NCBI GenBank assembly: GCA_029834535.1
Contig: JAQMWT010000388.1
Location: forward strand, 62,001 to 126,000
Direction: 5' to 3'
DNA from: Chrysophaeum taylorii
Taxonomy: Eukaryota > Sar > Pelagophyceae > Pelagomonadales > Pelagomonadaceae
Length of the DNA stretch: 64,000 nt
The notes below the pieces were generated by a model. It did no database searches. It was not told where the DNA came from and worked only from the letters and a program-made list of their open reading frames with translations. The translations under genes were made by a program, and so were the position numbers. This document shows, piece by piece, positions 38,872 through 48,172 of this stretch. Within the stretch, counting starts at the first letter, position 1; the number at the start of each line of letters is the position of its first letter.

Positions 38872-39369
38872 TCAGGGGACCTTGTCAAGCGGGCGGTTAA
38901 AGCCGCCGCGGCGATTCATGTACTGGCGGTAGTGGCGCTCTTTGTTTTTCTTGACACCCCCTCTCGCTGCCGAGTTGTGGTTGTCGTCGACAGGTTTGTT
39001 CTTAGTGGTCGAAAAGTCGCCGAAACCCATGAGTATCGCCATCTGCTGCTCCTCGGTGAGGCCCTCGAGGTGCTTTTGCTGCGGCACTGTTGGTTCCTCC
39101 GGGCGGTCGTTGCTCGGGCTCCGAGAAGAGGAAGAATCGTTGTCAGAAGAGGAGGTGCGACGAGGCGACCATGACCTGGACACTGAGGACCGGGACGAGG
39201 AACTCAACGACGGCGACCTGCGCCCGCGGCGCCGGACCGGTTGCTCGCGCCTCCGGTCCATTCGTCGTGGTGAAGGCGAATACGACCGCCGCGACCTTTT
39301 CTTTGACTTGCGCTCGTAGTAGTAGTCGTCGTCGTCGTCGTCCCGTCTCCTGCGCCGACGACTCGTCAT
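38872..39369 (-). CDS. SNRNP27: U4/U6.U5 tri-snRNP 27 kDa protein (SNRNP27)
   Basis: 165 residues. The N-terminal two thirds is an RS domain (RRRRRRDDDDDDYYYERKSK, then many SR/SP pairs). The C-terminal MAILMGFGDFSTTKNKPV and RHYRQYMNRRGGFNRPLDKV are the SNRNP27 signature, nearly invariant in eukaryotes; this segment sits by the U6 ACAGAGA box in the spliceosomal B complex and influences 5' splice-site choice. The ATG at 39369 begins MTSRRRRRR; an upstream ATG at 39405 adds a short hydrophobic leader that does not suit a nuclear protein. Notable next to genes with very short introns, though this is probably chance. Confidence 0.92.
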   Translation of the reverse strand: MTSRRRRRRDDDDDDYYYERKSKKRSRRSYSPSPRRMDRRREQPVRRRGRRSPSLSSSSRSSVSRSWSPRRTSSSDNDSSSSRSPSNDRPEEPTVPQQKHLEGLTEEQQMAILMGFGDFSTTKNKPVDDNHNSAARGGVKKNKERHYRQYMNRRGGFNRPLDKVP

Positions 39370-39773
39370 CGCGTGCGCGTTTCCTAACCCTAGGAATAAT
39401 AACAACGGTCATGCTTGGGGGACCCCTGCACACACACACGTGGTGGCGGTAGCCTGTCCGAACTCTGCTCATCGTCGCCGCCGCCGCCGCTGAAGAGCTG
39501 CCGGACTAACGCCCGATGGATGAAATATTCATCCACTGCCACCGCCGCATCCCCACAACTTTATTTTTCTTCCGCTGCGGCCCCAGTAGTTGTCCTTCTC
39601 ACACAGCCGTCGTCAGTCAGTCGACGACGTGAAGTTCTTAAAAACACTACGAAACGTCGCATAATTAAAAGTAGCGTCGGGGACACCGGAGACGGAGCTA
39701 ATGAGCACGAAGCCAACATAATATCGCTGTTTGTGGCATCATCAGCAGATCGCGGTTGGCATAGAGAGAGGGG
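39370..39773. other. Intergenic spacer
   Basis: About 400 bp with no supported gene, between the start of SNRNP27 and the 3' end of the glutathione reductase gene. A CA run lies near 39429-39439. Confidence 0.5.
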
Positions 39774-41440
39774 TTAGGTTGACTTGAGAGACTTGAGGAG
39801 GAAGAGGGCGGTTGTCGCGGCAGCGCCCGCTAGGGAGCCGAGGGCGAAGAGGGTCTTCGAGGACCAGGGCTTAGGATCCAAGTAGGGCGCAAGCCAGGGC
39901 TTGAGCGTGCCGTCGGTAGTTTTTTTCTGTCCCCAGCCACCAAAGGTAACGAATTCCTCCGCGATGGTGGGGTGAATGGCAACCGAGGCCTCGAAGTCGC
40001 GGCGGGTGGCCCCCATGCGCACCGCGATGGCGAAACCCTGGAGCATTTCGTCAGAGAAGGGGCCGATGCAGTGGAGGCCGACGACGGTTTCGGTCGGAAG
40101 GACGGTCACCAACTTGAGGCCAGTCTTGACCTTGTGGTCGGGGTCGTTGAAGGCGAAGAGCATGGAGCCAAAGGCGGATTGCTTGACGGCGACGTTGGCA
40201 TCGCCGAATTTTTGTCGGGCCTCGGGCTCCGTGAGTCCGACGGTACCGATCGGGGGGTGGCTGAAGACGACGGTGGCGACGTCCTTGTACTCGATGCGAG
40301 CGCGGGGCTCGCCCCCAAACAGACGGTCAGCGAGGCGGCGACCGGCGGCGATCGCGACGGGGGTCAGCTCGTAGCCCGAGGTGGTCGCGTCGCCGAGGGC
40401 GCAGACGTTTTTTTCGGTCGTATTTTCGTATTCGTCGACGACGACGTAGCCCTTGTTGTCGAGGGAAATCGAGGCCGGGAGGTTGAGGGAGGATCCGAGG
40501 GGGTCGCGGCCCGTGGCCATCAAGACGACGTCGAAGCCCCCGAACTCGGAGCCGTCGGCGAGGGTAAGGGTCTTGGTGCCGTCGGGGGCCGCCGAAACGC
40601 TCGCCGGGGTCGAATTGGCGTGGAGCGCGGGGCCGTGGGACCGCATCGCCTCCATCAGCTGAGTCACGACGAAGGGGTCGAAGCCGTGGCGCAGGACGGT
40701 CGCACCGCGAAAAAACAGGTGGGTCTCGCTTCCGAGCGCGTGCAAGATTCCGGCCATCTCGACGGCGATGTATCCCGCGCCGACGACGGCGACCTTCTTG
40801 GGCTGGACCTCCAGATCGAAAAACCCGTCGGAGGTGATGCAAAGTTCGGTCCCGGGAATCGGCGGGAGGGAGGGTTTCCCGCCGCACGCAATCACGACGC
40901 GGTCCGCCTCGAGCACTTCGAGCGACCCGTCGTTCTCGATTTCGATCGTCTTGATCGACGGAGTTTCGCCGTTCCCCCGATCGGCGAACCGCGCCGCGCC
41001 TCCGTATACGTCCACGCCCGCCTTCTTCCACCCGTTCACGTACCCGTCGCTCAGCCTCTGGACGTACGCGTCGCGCTTCTTCTTGAGACCAGCCCAGTTG
41101 AAGCTCACGCTATCCATCGGGATCGTCCACCCGTACCCTTCCGCCACCCCCGTCTCCGGCGAGATCGCCTCCTTCACGGCCGCCGCGTTGAACATCAGCT
41201 TCTTCGGGACGCACCCGACGTTCACGCACGTGCCTGCGTCGATGTCATCGTCGCGCGCAAGCAACATTCCAACACAAACAACGCACCTCCTGCCCCCGCT
41301 CCGACACGCACGCCGTCGACGTACTTGACCCCCCGGTCGATGATGGCCACCCGGGCCCCGTACCCCGCCGCGCGCTTGCAAAAGGCCGACCCCCCGGATC
41401 CACCTCCGACGACGATCACGTCGTACCGCTTCCCGTTCAT
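39774..41440 (-). CDS. Glutathione reductase-type flavoprotein with hydrophobic C-terminal tail, two exons
   Basis: Exons on minus: 41440-41287 and 41233-39774, 537 residues. Exon 1 gives YDVIVVGGGSGGSAFCKRAA (FAD site). The 53-nt intron 41234-41286 (GTGCGT...GCAG) falls before GTCVNVGCVPKKL, the redox-active disulfide. VAVVGAGYIAVEMAGIL is the NADPH site, VCALGDAT the second FAD motif, and HPTIAEEFVTF supplies the His-Glu pair from the partner subunit. It reduces glutathione disulfide with NADPH. After the usual end of the enzyme there is a linker and LFALGSLAGAAATTALFLL, a likely membrane anchor, then KSLKST. An upstream in-frame ATG at 41653 would add a possible leader. Divergent from the EF-hand gene. 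Confidence 0.93.
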
Positions 41441-41633
41441 CTTCTTGACCACGTCGTAATAAAAACCAAAAACCCGCGCCTGGACTCGAGAGAACAGCCG
41501 CGCAGAACAGCCAGAGTCTTCTTCTTCTTTCTTCTTTTTGCCTCGGAAAAGAGAGAGCCCGTATCCGTTGAGGAAAGCAGAAGAAGCTTCGATGACCGTT
41601 GAGTAGTACGAACCTAACCTAACTAACGCCATT

Positions 41634-42149
41634 ATGGTCCTCATAGAGCACACCTACTCGGACGAGCTGACGCCGGAGAAGATTGCCGCGTGCGAGGCCG
41701 CCATCGCTTCGCGCGAGAAACCACCACCTTCGAGGCCCGACTGCTCGCTACTGCGGTCGATGCGCGCCATCGAAGAGCGTCGTCGTCGCGAGGCACGTTT
41801 TGACACCTCCCTCGAGTCATCATACCTCGTCGACAGCGGCCGCAAGGCCAGAGCCCTCATCGAGGCCGAGCTGCAATTACCCGCCGAAACCCTCGAGCTC
41901 GCGCTTCGACGCAAGTTCATGAAGTTCGACCCCGGGAAAATGGGCGTTGTCGACATTGCGGACTTCGGAGCACTTTTAACGAGCCTCGGGGGAAAAATCT
42001 GCGACGACGGAGACGACAACAACAACAGGGGATTTGCCGACCTAGAAGTCAACCAGGACGGCAACGTGCGCTACGACGCCTTTATCACATGGTGGCTGAC
42101 AAGAGGGCCCACTCCTGCTGCTGCCAGCAGTGGTTCCTCGCAGGGGTGA
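41634..42149 (+). CDS. EF-hand protein
   Basis: 171 residues, no intron. The C-terminal half holds an EF-hand pair: KFDPGKMGVVDIADFGALL (about 100-118), with Asp at position 1 and Gly at 6, and DLEVNQDGNVRYDAFITWW (about 136-154), with D-x-N-x-D-G-x-V and Asp in place of the usual Glu at the last position. The first loop is less canonical than the second. The N-terminal half is helical and charged. It is probably a small calcium sensor or a subunit of an axonemal or cytoskeletal complex; partner unknown. The shared upstream region with glutathione reductase is under 200 bp. Confidence 0.75.
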   Translation: MVLIEHTYSDELTPEKIAACEAAIASREKPPPSRPDCSLLRSMRAIEERRRREARFDTSLESSYLVDSGRKARALIEAELQLPAETLELALRRKFMKFDPGKMGVVDIADFGALLTSLGGKICDDGDDNNNRGFADLEVNQDGNVRYDAFITWWLTRGPTPAAASSGSSQG

Positions 42150-43723
42150 CTCTCCGCCGCCTGGGGGGCGGGCGGGCGCTCCTGGACGTGCGCGAGGCTC
42201 GCGCTGCATTTTTTTCAACATGGCAAAGTTGTGAAAGCAGTAGTACTCCGTGTCGGCACAATGAGGCCAGTGCATCATCTTGTCACCACTAAGGGTGGTG
42301 CTTGGATACCAGCTACCGTAGCGCAGCAGGAACTTGTCGACGTAGTCGGCGCGACTGGAGCTGTTGGCGCCGATGGGTACTGAGGGGATTAATTTCATGT
42401 CGCGAAAAGAAGCCTACCTCCCGGTGGCCGCTCTTGGCGTACGCAATCTTTTGTTCTGCGTCGCCGCTCCAGCGCCGTCGGGGGGAGGATGTCGTTTTGA
42501 GCAAAAAATAGATGTGGGGCCGGTCTCGGTGGCGGTGGTCCGGTAAGTTCGGGTTATTGGTTGAGTCCGTCCGGAGTGTGCGCTGAGTGAAAAGCAAATA
42601 GACGTTGTTATCATCCTTTGTGATTGGCCGTAGATTTCATCATCGAGAGGGCGAGCCATCGGTCCCGAGGGACGAGGCGCCATATGCGATCGGCGATGTC
42701 GCTAACGTCAAAGTCGTCGTCGGAAACGTCGCCCCGCTCTGCGGCGGCCGAGCTCTGGGTCGATCGATGGGCACACCCTCCAATACGAGCGCCAGGACCT
42801 TCTCAGAATTCGTCGCTGCCATTTCGGAGATCCCGGAGGGGCCTGAAGGCCGGGCAACGCGGAGATGTGCAGATCAAAGTTGACCGACCCCGAGGCCAAG
42901 TCGTGTGTTAAATCTGTCTACCTCTGACCAGAGTCCTCCTGGCGACGGCGGTGCTTGTGAGTATTCTGGGAGCGAGCGGCCTGAGAGCCGGGCAACGCGG
43001 AGATAGGCAGTAGATCCGAGTCGACTACCCGCCGAGGCCAGGGCGCGGTGCTGGTTAGATCCTCGCTTTTTCTCCGCCGACCTTGGCTTCTGGAAGCTTG
43101 CTTCAGTGCGCACTCATCCATACAGTGTACACTCGTCGTCTAGAAAAAGGAACTTTAGGAGGAGTTGTTGAGAGAGGCACGTCTGTCAACCAAAAAAGGT
43201 CAGAGCGTGGATCGACCTGGTGAATCGCCATTCTTCGCATGTTCTACGCCTGGTAGTGGTGCTGTCCTGCTGCTCTCATCACTCTGTTGAATTCTTATTA
43301 TTCCATGATTCTACTCTGGTCGACTTCCATCCTTATTTTCGACTCATCATCCTCGCAACGTCACGCGGAAAATCACAATGTAATGCCATAATAATTCACC
43401 GCGCATCGTGATCTACGACACAAGGACGGTGCTGCGACCACATGTGTAAACATGGATGCATGCATGAGAAATGCGGAACGGAAATATGCATGCATGCATG
43501 CATGCATATTCATATTCACGCGTGCACGCATGCTGCAAGGGAACATGGAACTTAAACGTGCGCGGCGGACGCGGCTTGAGTAGGAGTGGTCTGGTCAAAG
43601 TTTCGAAATTCAAATCTCGAAGGGGCCGGTCGCGAGTGATGTCGTGTGCGTTTGAGAACATATATGGCGTCGGGAGAGACGCGCACGCACAGACGCTAGC
43701 ACAGAAAAAAGAGAATGATGAGT
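42150..43723. repeat. Spacer with diverged tandem repeats and an ATGC palindromic run
   Basis: Two related blocks of about 75-90 bp lie near 42838-42912 and 42965-43055, sharing CCGGGCAACGCGGAGAT and a CGAGGCCA segment. An ATGC run (about 43486-43505) is self-complementary. On the minus strand near 42222-42380 one frame reads RADYVDKFLLRYGSWYPSTT and then CADTEYYCFHNFAMLKKMQ, which looks coding; it may be an exon of a small gene or a remnant, but I could not build a model. Confidence 0.45.
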
Positions 43724-45016
43724 TTAGCGAAGCATGGTGTCGGGGACGGGGGCCGCGCCGCCGTCGAGAGGTGGGTTGTTGGTGAAGCCAGTCATACCGA
43801 ACATGGGCGCGAAAATCTTGACGCCGCCGATGCCCATGCAGTTGGTGTAGAATTCGGCGGGGCGCTTGCCCTCGCACTCCGAACCGCAGAGGCCGCAGGC
43901 AAAGGGCGCCGTGCAGTTCCCACAAAGCCAGAAGCAAATTGGCGGTCCGCAGGGAAAGCCGCATTTGCCGTCGCAGGTCATGCACTTGAAGACTGGATCA
44001 AACTGGGTGGCATCCCAATAAATGTACTCGCCGTAGCCAATCTTGACGGTCATCGGGCGGACGGCCCAGTCTTTTTCCGGGTGCAAAGGCGCGTGCGGCT
44101 TGAGAGGCTTCCCGAGGACAAAATTGACCGCGTTGGCCGCCGTGTCGTTGGCCTGCTTGTCGAGTTTGGGCGCCGAGAAACCCTGGCCCTTGTCGTTGAC
44201 GCCGATCGCGAATATCTCTGGGTGCTCCTTCGACTGGAGACAATCGTTGGTCATGATCTCACCCTTGGCGTTGAGGAGGTCGTCTGGAAGAAAGTCCGTC
44301 GCGAGGCCCTGGCCAAAGGCCGGAAGAAAGACGTCGTACTCGAGGTCGCCGCCGTCGATTTGGATCGCGCCCTTGGTTTTTAACGGTTCGGTGCCGGCGC
44401 TGCCCTTGAGGATCTCGACACCCTGGGCCTCGAGGACCTTGACAAATTTTTCCCGGAGACTGTCGGGATACGCGTCCGACATGAGCTGTCCCGACCTCGA
44501 AAGCAGGACGACGCGACAACTAGGGTACGCTTTTTTTATATCCCCGACGTACTCGAGACCCGTCGCTCCCGGGCCCGACACCACCACAGTCTTTGCCGCG
44601 GCGATCGCTGCCCCCCATTCTTCCACTTCCGCCTTGCGCTCCTCGTACGTGCACCCGAGTTGCCGCTGAATCAGGGGGATCTTGTAGCCGAGAGCGAGAA
44701 CGAGAGCGTCGTACTCGAGCTCTTTGCCCGACTTGAGCACGACAACACTCTCCTTCGGACGCACCTCGACGCACACGTCGTATTCGTAGCTGACGCCCGT
44801 CACCTCGAACTTTTCTTTATCGCGCGACACAAACTTGTAGTACTCTGCGGGATTGGCAAAAAAATAGGTTGCAGACAGGTTCCACTCCAAAAAGTCGTGC
44901 GCAAACACCGCGATCACCTCCACCCGACCCGTCATCTTCTTCGCAATGTGCTTCAAAGCCGAGCACCCGCTCACCCCCATTCCCACGGTCACGATCCTCT
45001 TCGGCTTCTCTGTCAT
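43724..45016 (-). CDS. FAD-dependent oxidoreductase (AIF/FSP1-like) with Cys-rich C-terminal region
   Basis: 430 residues from the ATG at 45016 (45037 adds 7). RIVTVGMGVSGCSAL is the N-terminal FAD Rossmann motif, KTVVVSGPGATGLEYVGDIK the NAD(P)H motif, and HPEIFAIGVND the second FAD contact, as in AIFM2/FSP1 and type II NADH dehydrogenases. After about residue 340 comes a block with ten cysteines in about 37 residues (spacing C-x2-C-x3-C-x3-C-x4-C-x3-C-x2-C-x5-C-x2-C-x3-C) that the family does not normally have. It could bind metal or an iron-sulfur cluster, or form disulfides. No signal peptide or transmembrane helix is evident. Substrate unknown; quinone reduction is a guess from the family. 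Confidence 0.82.
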   Translation of the reverse strand: MTEKPKRIVTVGMGVSGCSALKHIAKKMTGRVEVIAVFAHDFLEWNLSATYFFANPAEYYKFVSRDKEKFEVTGVSYEYDVCVEVRPKESVVVLKSGKELEYDALVLALGYKIPLIQRQLGCTYEERKAEVEEWGAAIAAAKTVVVSGPGATGLEYVGDIKKAYPSCRVVLLSRSGQLMSDAYPDSLREKFVKVLEAQGVEILKGSAGTEPLKTKGAIQIDGGDLEYDVFLPAFGQGLATDFLPDDLLNAKGEIMTNDCLQSKEHPEIFAIGVNDKGQGFSAPKLDKQANDTAANAVNFVLGKPLKPHAPLHPEKDWAVRPMTVKIGYGEYIYWDATQFDPVFKCMTCDGKCGFPCGPPICFWLCGNCTAPFACGLCGSECEGKRPAEFYTNCMGIGGVKIFAPMFGMTGFTNNPPLDGGAAPVPDTMLR

Positions 45017-45300
45017 TTTGGGAACAACCAAGTTCAACGCCGCCCTTTCTGTATAGGACTCCTAATATTCGAATAATAATAAGAGCGTGGTGGTGTTTTG
45101 TTTTTAGTTACTCTAATAACGGCTTTCTTCAACGGCACCAACACCACCACCACTGGTTTTCGGTTTTCTTTTTTGAACTAAAAAGAACCTACTACGGTTT
45201 TTTTCTTCTATTCGTTGAAACAGAGAAAGGAGAGCCAGCCATCATCCACTACTGCTGCAAGTACTTGGTGGAGGCGGTGGTCAACCACGCATTCATTCAT

Positions 45301-47073
45301 TTATTTCGTGTTGCTGCTCAAGCTCGCTTCCTCCTCCAACGGTAGTAGCGCCGCTGGTGCTGCCAGAGGAGGAGGAGGAGGAGGAGGAGGCCGACTTTTC
45401 TTCCCGACCAGCGGCGACGGCTTCTTCGCGGGCGTCGAGGCACCAAGCGAACGATGTTTGTTGCTGGCCTCGAGGAAGGCCCGCGCCTCGAAGGTCACGG
45501 CCTGATGTTCGGCTGCCGCGATGTTCAACGCGGAGGTCTCAATTTCGAGCCGGAGTAGCTCGACGCGCGCGTTCGCCCTGGACGCGGCGGTGAGCGCCTC
45601 CTGGATCCGCTGCTCTGCGACGCGCAGCCGCTCGAGTGCGTTCGATCGATCCTCCGACCGCAACCGTCGACGACGCCTCTCGGGGTCATCGAATATTCCA
45701 CCACCGCGCCCGGCGGAGTTCTTCCCGCGCGGGGGAGCGACGCGGCGTCGGCCTCGCATCTTTTCTTCGCAGGCCTCCTCCTCCAAGCGAGCACGATGCG
45801 ACGAGGATTCTGGTGGAGACACGATAATGCGATCATCACAACCGGAGGAGGCCGGGTTTTTTAGACGACGACCAACGTTGGCGGCGCGCGTCTCGGTTCG
45901 CCCGCGCTTCCGTCGCTCGTCCTCGCGGCGTTGGAGACGCCCGAAGGAGTGCGACGAACGCCGCATCGTGCGCGCAGCTATCGCGGCGGCGTTCGAGGCG
46001 ACGCGCGCAGCCCCGGAGGCCCGGGAGGCGACGACTGTCGCGCGGACGGCGGCGCTCCAGCGAGCGGCGCCGAGAGCCGCGGCAAAAGCTATCTCGGCGG
46101 CCTCGCGGGCGACGACCTCGGCACTCGAGCAAGCAGCATCCAGAGCCGCGACGCGAATGGCTGCGTCGACATCTCTCGACGCAGCAGCCTCTTGGTGGCG
46201 GCGGGCGAGGAGCGCTCGCGCGGCGGTGACGTGGGCGTCGGTCGCGTCGGCCTCGATCGTATTGAAGGCGGGGTCGCAAAGAGCCCGCTTGCAGCGTCGC
46301 GTCGCGATAGCGCGGGTCCGCGCGCGGTGCGCGACTTTGCGCATCTGCTTGAGCGCGTTTTCGTCCCCTGGCGAGAGGGCTCGCGCCTCCTTTCGGAGCG
46401 CCTCGCCCTCGAGCGCCGTCGCCCGGCGCAGGGCGGCGCGGTCGTGGCAGGCCATCGACTTGCGATTGACGTTTTCGAGCCACGCGAGCTCGCGTCGTCG
46501 GCCGCGGACGAAGGTCAGTCGCAGCGGCCGGGGCGCGTCGCGCACCGCCTTCTTAAGGGCCGTAAATCTCCGGACGCCTAAGGTCGCGAGCCTCGACAAT
46601 AACAACGAAAAACAACGTACGGTGCACGTCGTCGTACTCGGCGTCGTCGCGGATCGCAACCGCTTTGCCGTTGATTTTGACGAGCTCGTCGGTGGGTTTG
46701 ACAATCGACGTGGCTGGTTCCGCGTCCTCCACCGTGAGCTTGCACCAGGGCCGATCTCCGTAAGCCTCGGTCGGTCGTCGCGCGAGGGCGAGCGTGAGCC
46801 CGAGCCGCGTGTCCTCGAATACGGCCTCGTACGCCTCTCCCGTGGCCTCCGCCGCCGCCGCGTACGCTTCGACCGCCTGGCCGATCAGTTCAGTTCATTA
46901 CCCTTCGCACGGATTTTTCATCATACCTCGACAGCCATCTGCGCCAGGGCCGCATCGCGCAACGACCCTCCCGGCGGCTTTCGTTTCTTATTCTCGAGGT
47001 CCTCGAGGTTGATGAATGGCCGAACCGAGTTCCTCCTCGTACGATACAGAGATCCACGTAGAGCATAGGCCAT
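45301..47073 (-). CDS. PDZ-domain protein with long basic coiled coil, three exons
   Basis: Exons on minus: 47073-46927, 46876-46621, 46577-45301; 559 residues. Introns are 50 nt (46877-46926, GTATGA donor) and 43 nt (46578-46620, GTACGT donor). Splicing joins LAQMAVE to AVEAYAAAAEATG and YDDVH to RVRRFTALKKAV. The joined region LGLTLALARRP, then LVKINGKAVA and PLRLTFVRG (about residues 68-155) fits a PDZ fold: carboxylate-binding strand, the kINGkav turn and the final lr.tF strand. The rest is Ala/Arg-rich helix, probably coiled coil, and a Pro-rich C-terminal part. It is likely a scaffold. The opposite strand also has long open frames here, but only this strand gives a domain. Confidence 0.72.
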
Positions 47074-47322
47074 ATCGCCGGGCCCAGCTCTCTCTGTAAT
47101 CTATGTATACTGCCACGCGAAAGGCCCTGGGTTTCTTTCGTACGGGCATGGATCAAAAAGATCTGAGGTGGGGTATGCCAGCGAAAGCGACACCCGCCGC
47201 CGAAGACTGTGCGAAAGCGAACGAAACCCATAATGGCACCGCCGACCGACCGACCGACAGACGACGACGAAGGACGAGGCGTGGGACCACCGGGGGGGGT
47301 GAAAAAAAAGCGAGGGGACGGC

Positions 47323-47366
47323 GCTACCTACCTACCTACCTACCTACCTACCTACCTACCTACCTC
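47323..47366 (+). repeat. CTAC tetranucleotide microsatellite
   Basis: A near-perfect run of CTAC units ends within a few bases of the stop of the RMDN-type gene on the minus strand. Confidence 0.9.
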
Positions 47367-48172
47367 CGAAGCTTGGCTTTTGCGTCGTCGATGAGCTTCT
47401 TTGCCTTGTCCGTGGGCCTGATGGCGTAGGCCTGTTCGGCGTAATGGAGGGCGTCGCCAAAATTTGAGCGGGGGGGCGTGCCGAAGATAGCGCTGGCGAT
47501 GGTTCGTTCGAGATAGCCGAGATTGCTGAGCTTGTAGGACCATTGGCCCAGGGCGAGCTTGACGGTGGCGTCGCCCGGGAGCTTGTCGCTGGCAACGTCG
47601 AGGGCGTCCTTAATTTTGTAGCTGTTGCCAATTTTTTTTTTGGTCGAGACGTAGTCCCCGACGAGACCGAGCATGATGCCGTACCACTTTTGGGTGTAAC
47701 CGCTGTCGGGCGCAAGGGCGACAGCTTCCTCGGCGGCGGCGAGACCAGCCTCGACGCAGGATTTTCGCTCGGTGTCGGTCGTCGTCAAGTCTGAGAGGTC
47801 GCAATAGACGCGGGCGAGGCGCCAACGGAGGTCGGCCCCGTCCGCGTCCGACCCGACAGCTTTTTGGAGCGTCGCGAGAAGCTCGTCGTAGTTTTGCGCA
47901 TCGTGGAGTTCGTCAGCTTGCTGGAAGAATAGCTCGGCGTCGGTGGGACTGTCCTCCTCTTCGAAGGCGACCTCGTGCACCACTTCGGCGGGGGGGTCGA
48001 TGTCGAGCCCCGAAATGGGCTCCTTGCGCCGCCTGCCGACAAACCCCCGCACCTTCCGCACGACGGTGCCGATGATTCGCGTCTCGACGGCGCGTCTCCG
48101 GACGTGGGGCTCGAGCACGAACCCGCTTGCTCCAAGTAGGCTCATCACCAATGCAACAAAGATCATCATCAT
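47360..48172 (-). CDS. RMDN-type TPR protein (regulator of microtubule dynamics family) with plastid-like leader
   Basis: 270 residues from the ATG at 48172. The C-terminal 190 residues are the RMDN TPR domain: ADELHDAQNYDELLATLQKA, DLRWRLARVYCDLS, GYTQKWYGIMLGLVGDYVST, KKKIGNSYKIKDALDVASDK, VKLALGQWSYKLSNLGYLER and IASAIFGTPPRSNFGDAL. RMDN proteins bind microtubules or tether mitochondria and ER. Here the N terminus is MMMIFVALVMSLLGASGFVL, a signal peptide ending ASG-F, the secondary-plastid import signature, with a basic transit-like stretch after it (RRRAVETRIIGTVVRKVRGF). So the protein may act in or at the plastid. No intron. Confidence 0.85.
   Translation of the reverse strand: MMMIFVALVMSLLGASGFVLEPHVRRRAVETRIIGTVVRKVRGFVGRRRKEPISGLDIDPPAEVVHEVAFEEEDSPTDAELFFQQADELHDAQNYDELLATLQKAVGSDADGADLRWRLARVYCDLSDLTTTDTERKSCVEAGLAAAEEAVALAPDSGYTQKWYGIMLGLVGDYVSTKKKIGNSYKIKDALDVASDKLPGDATVKLALGQWSYKLSNLGYLERTIASAIFGTPPRSNFGDALHYAEQAYAIRPTDKAKKLIDDAKAKLRR

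Noticed and set aside
39972-41459. Long plus-strand open frame (about 495 codons) opposite glutathione reductase
   Set aside because: No recognisable domain; it is the antisense of a GC-rich gene whose minus-strand product has all the flavoprotein motifs.
45521-47068. Plus-strand open frame of about 515 codons opposite the PDZ gene
   Set aside because: No domain; only the minus strand gives a PDZ fold, and it does so through two clean introns.
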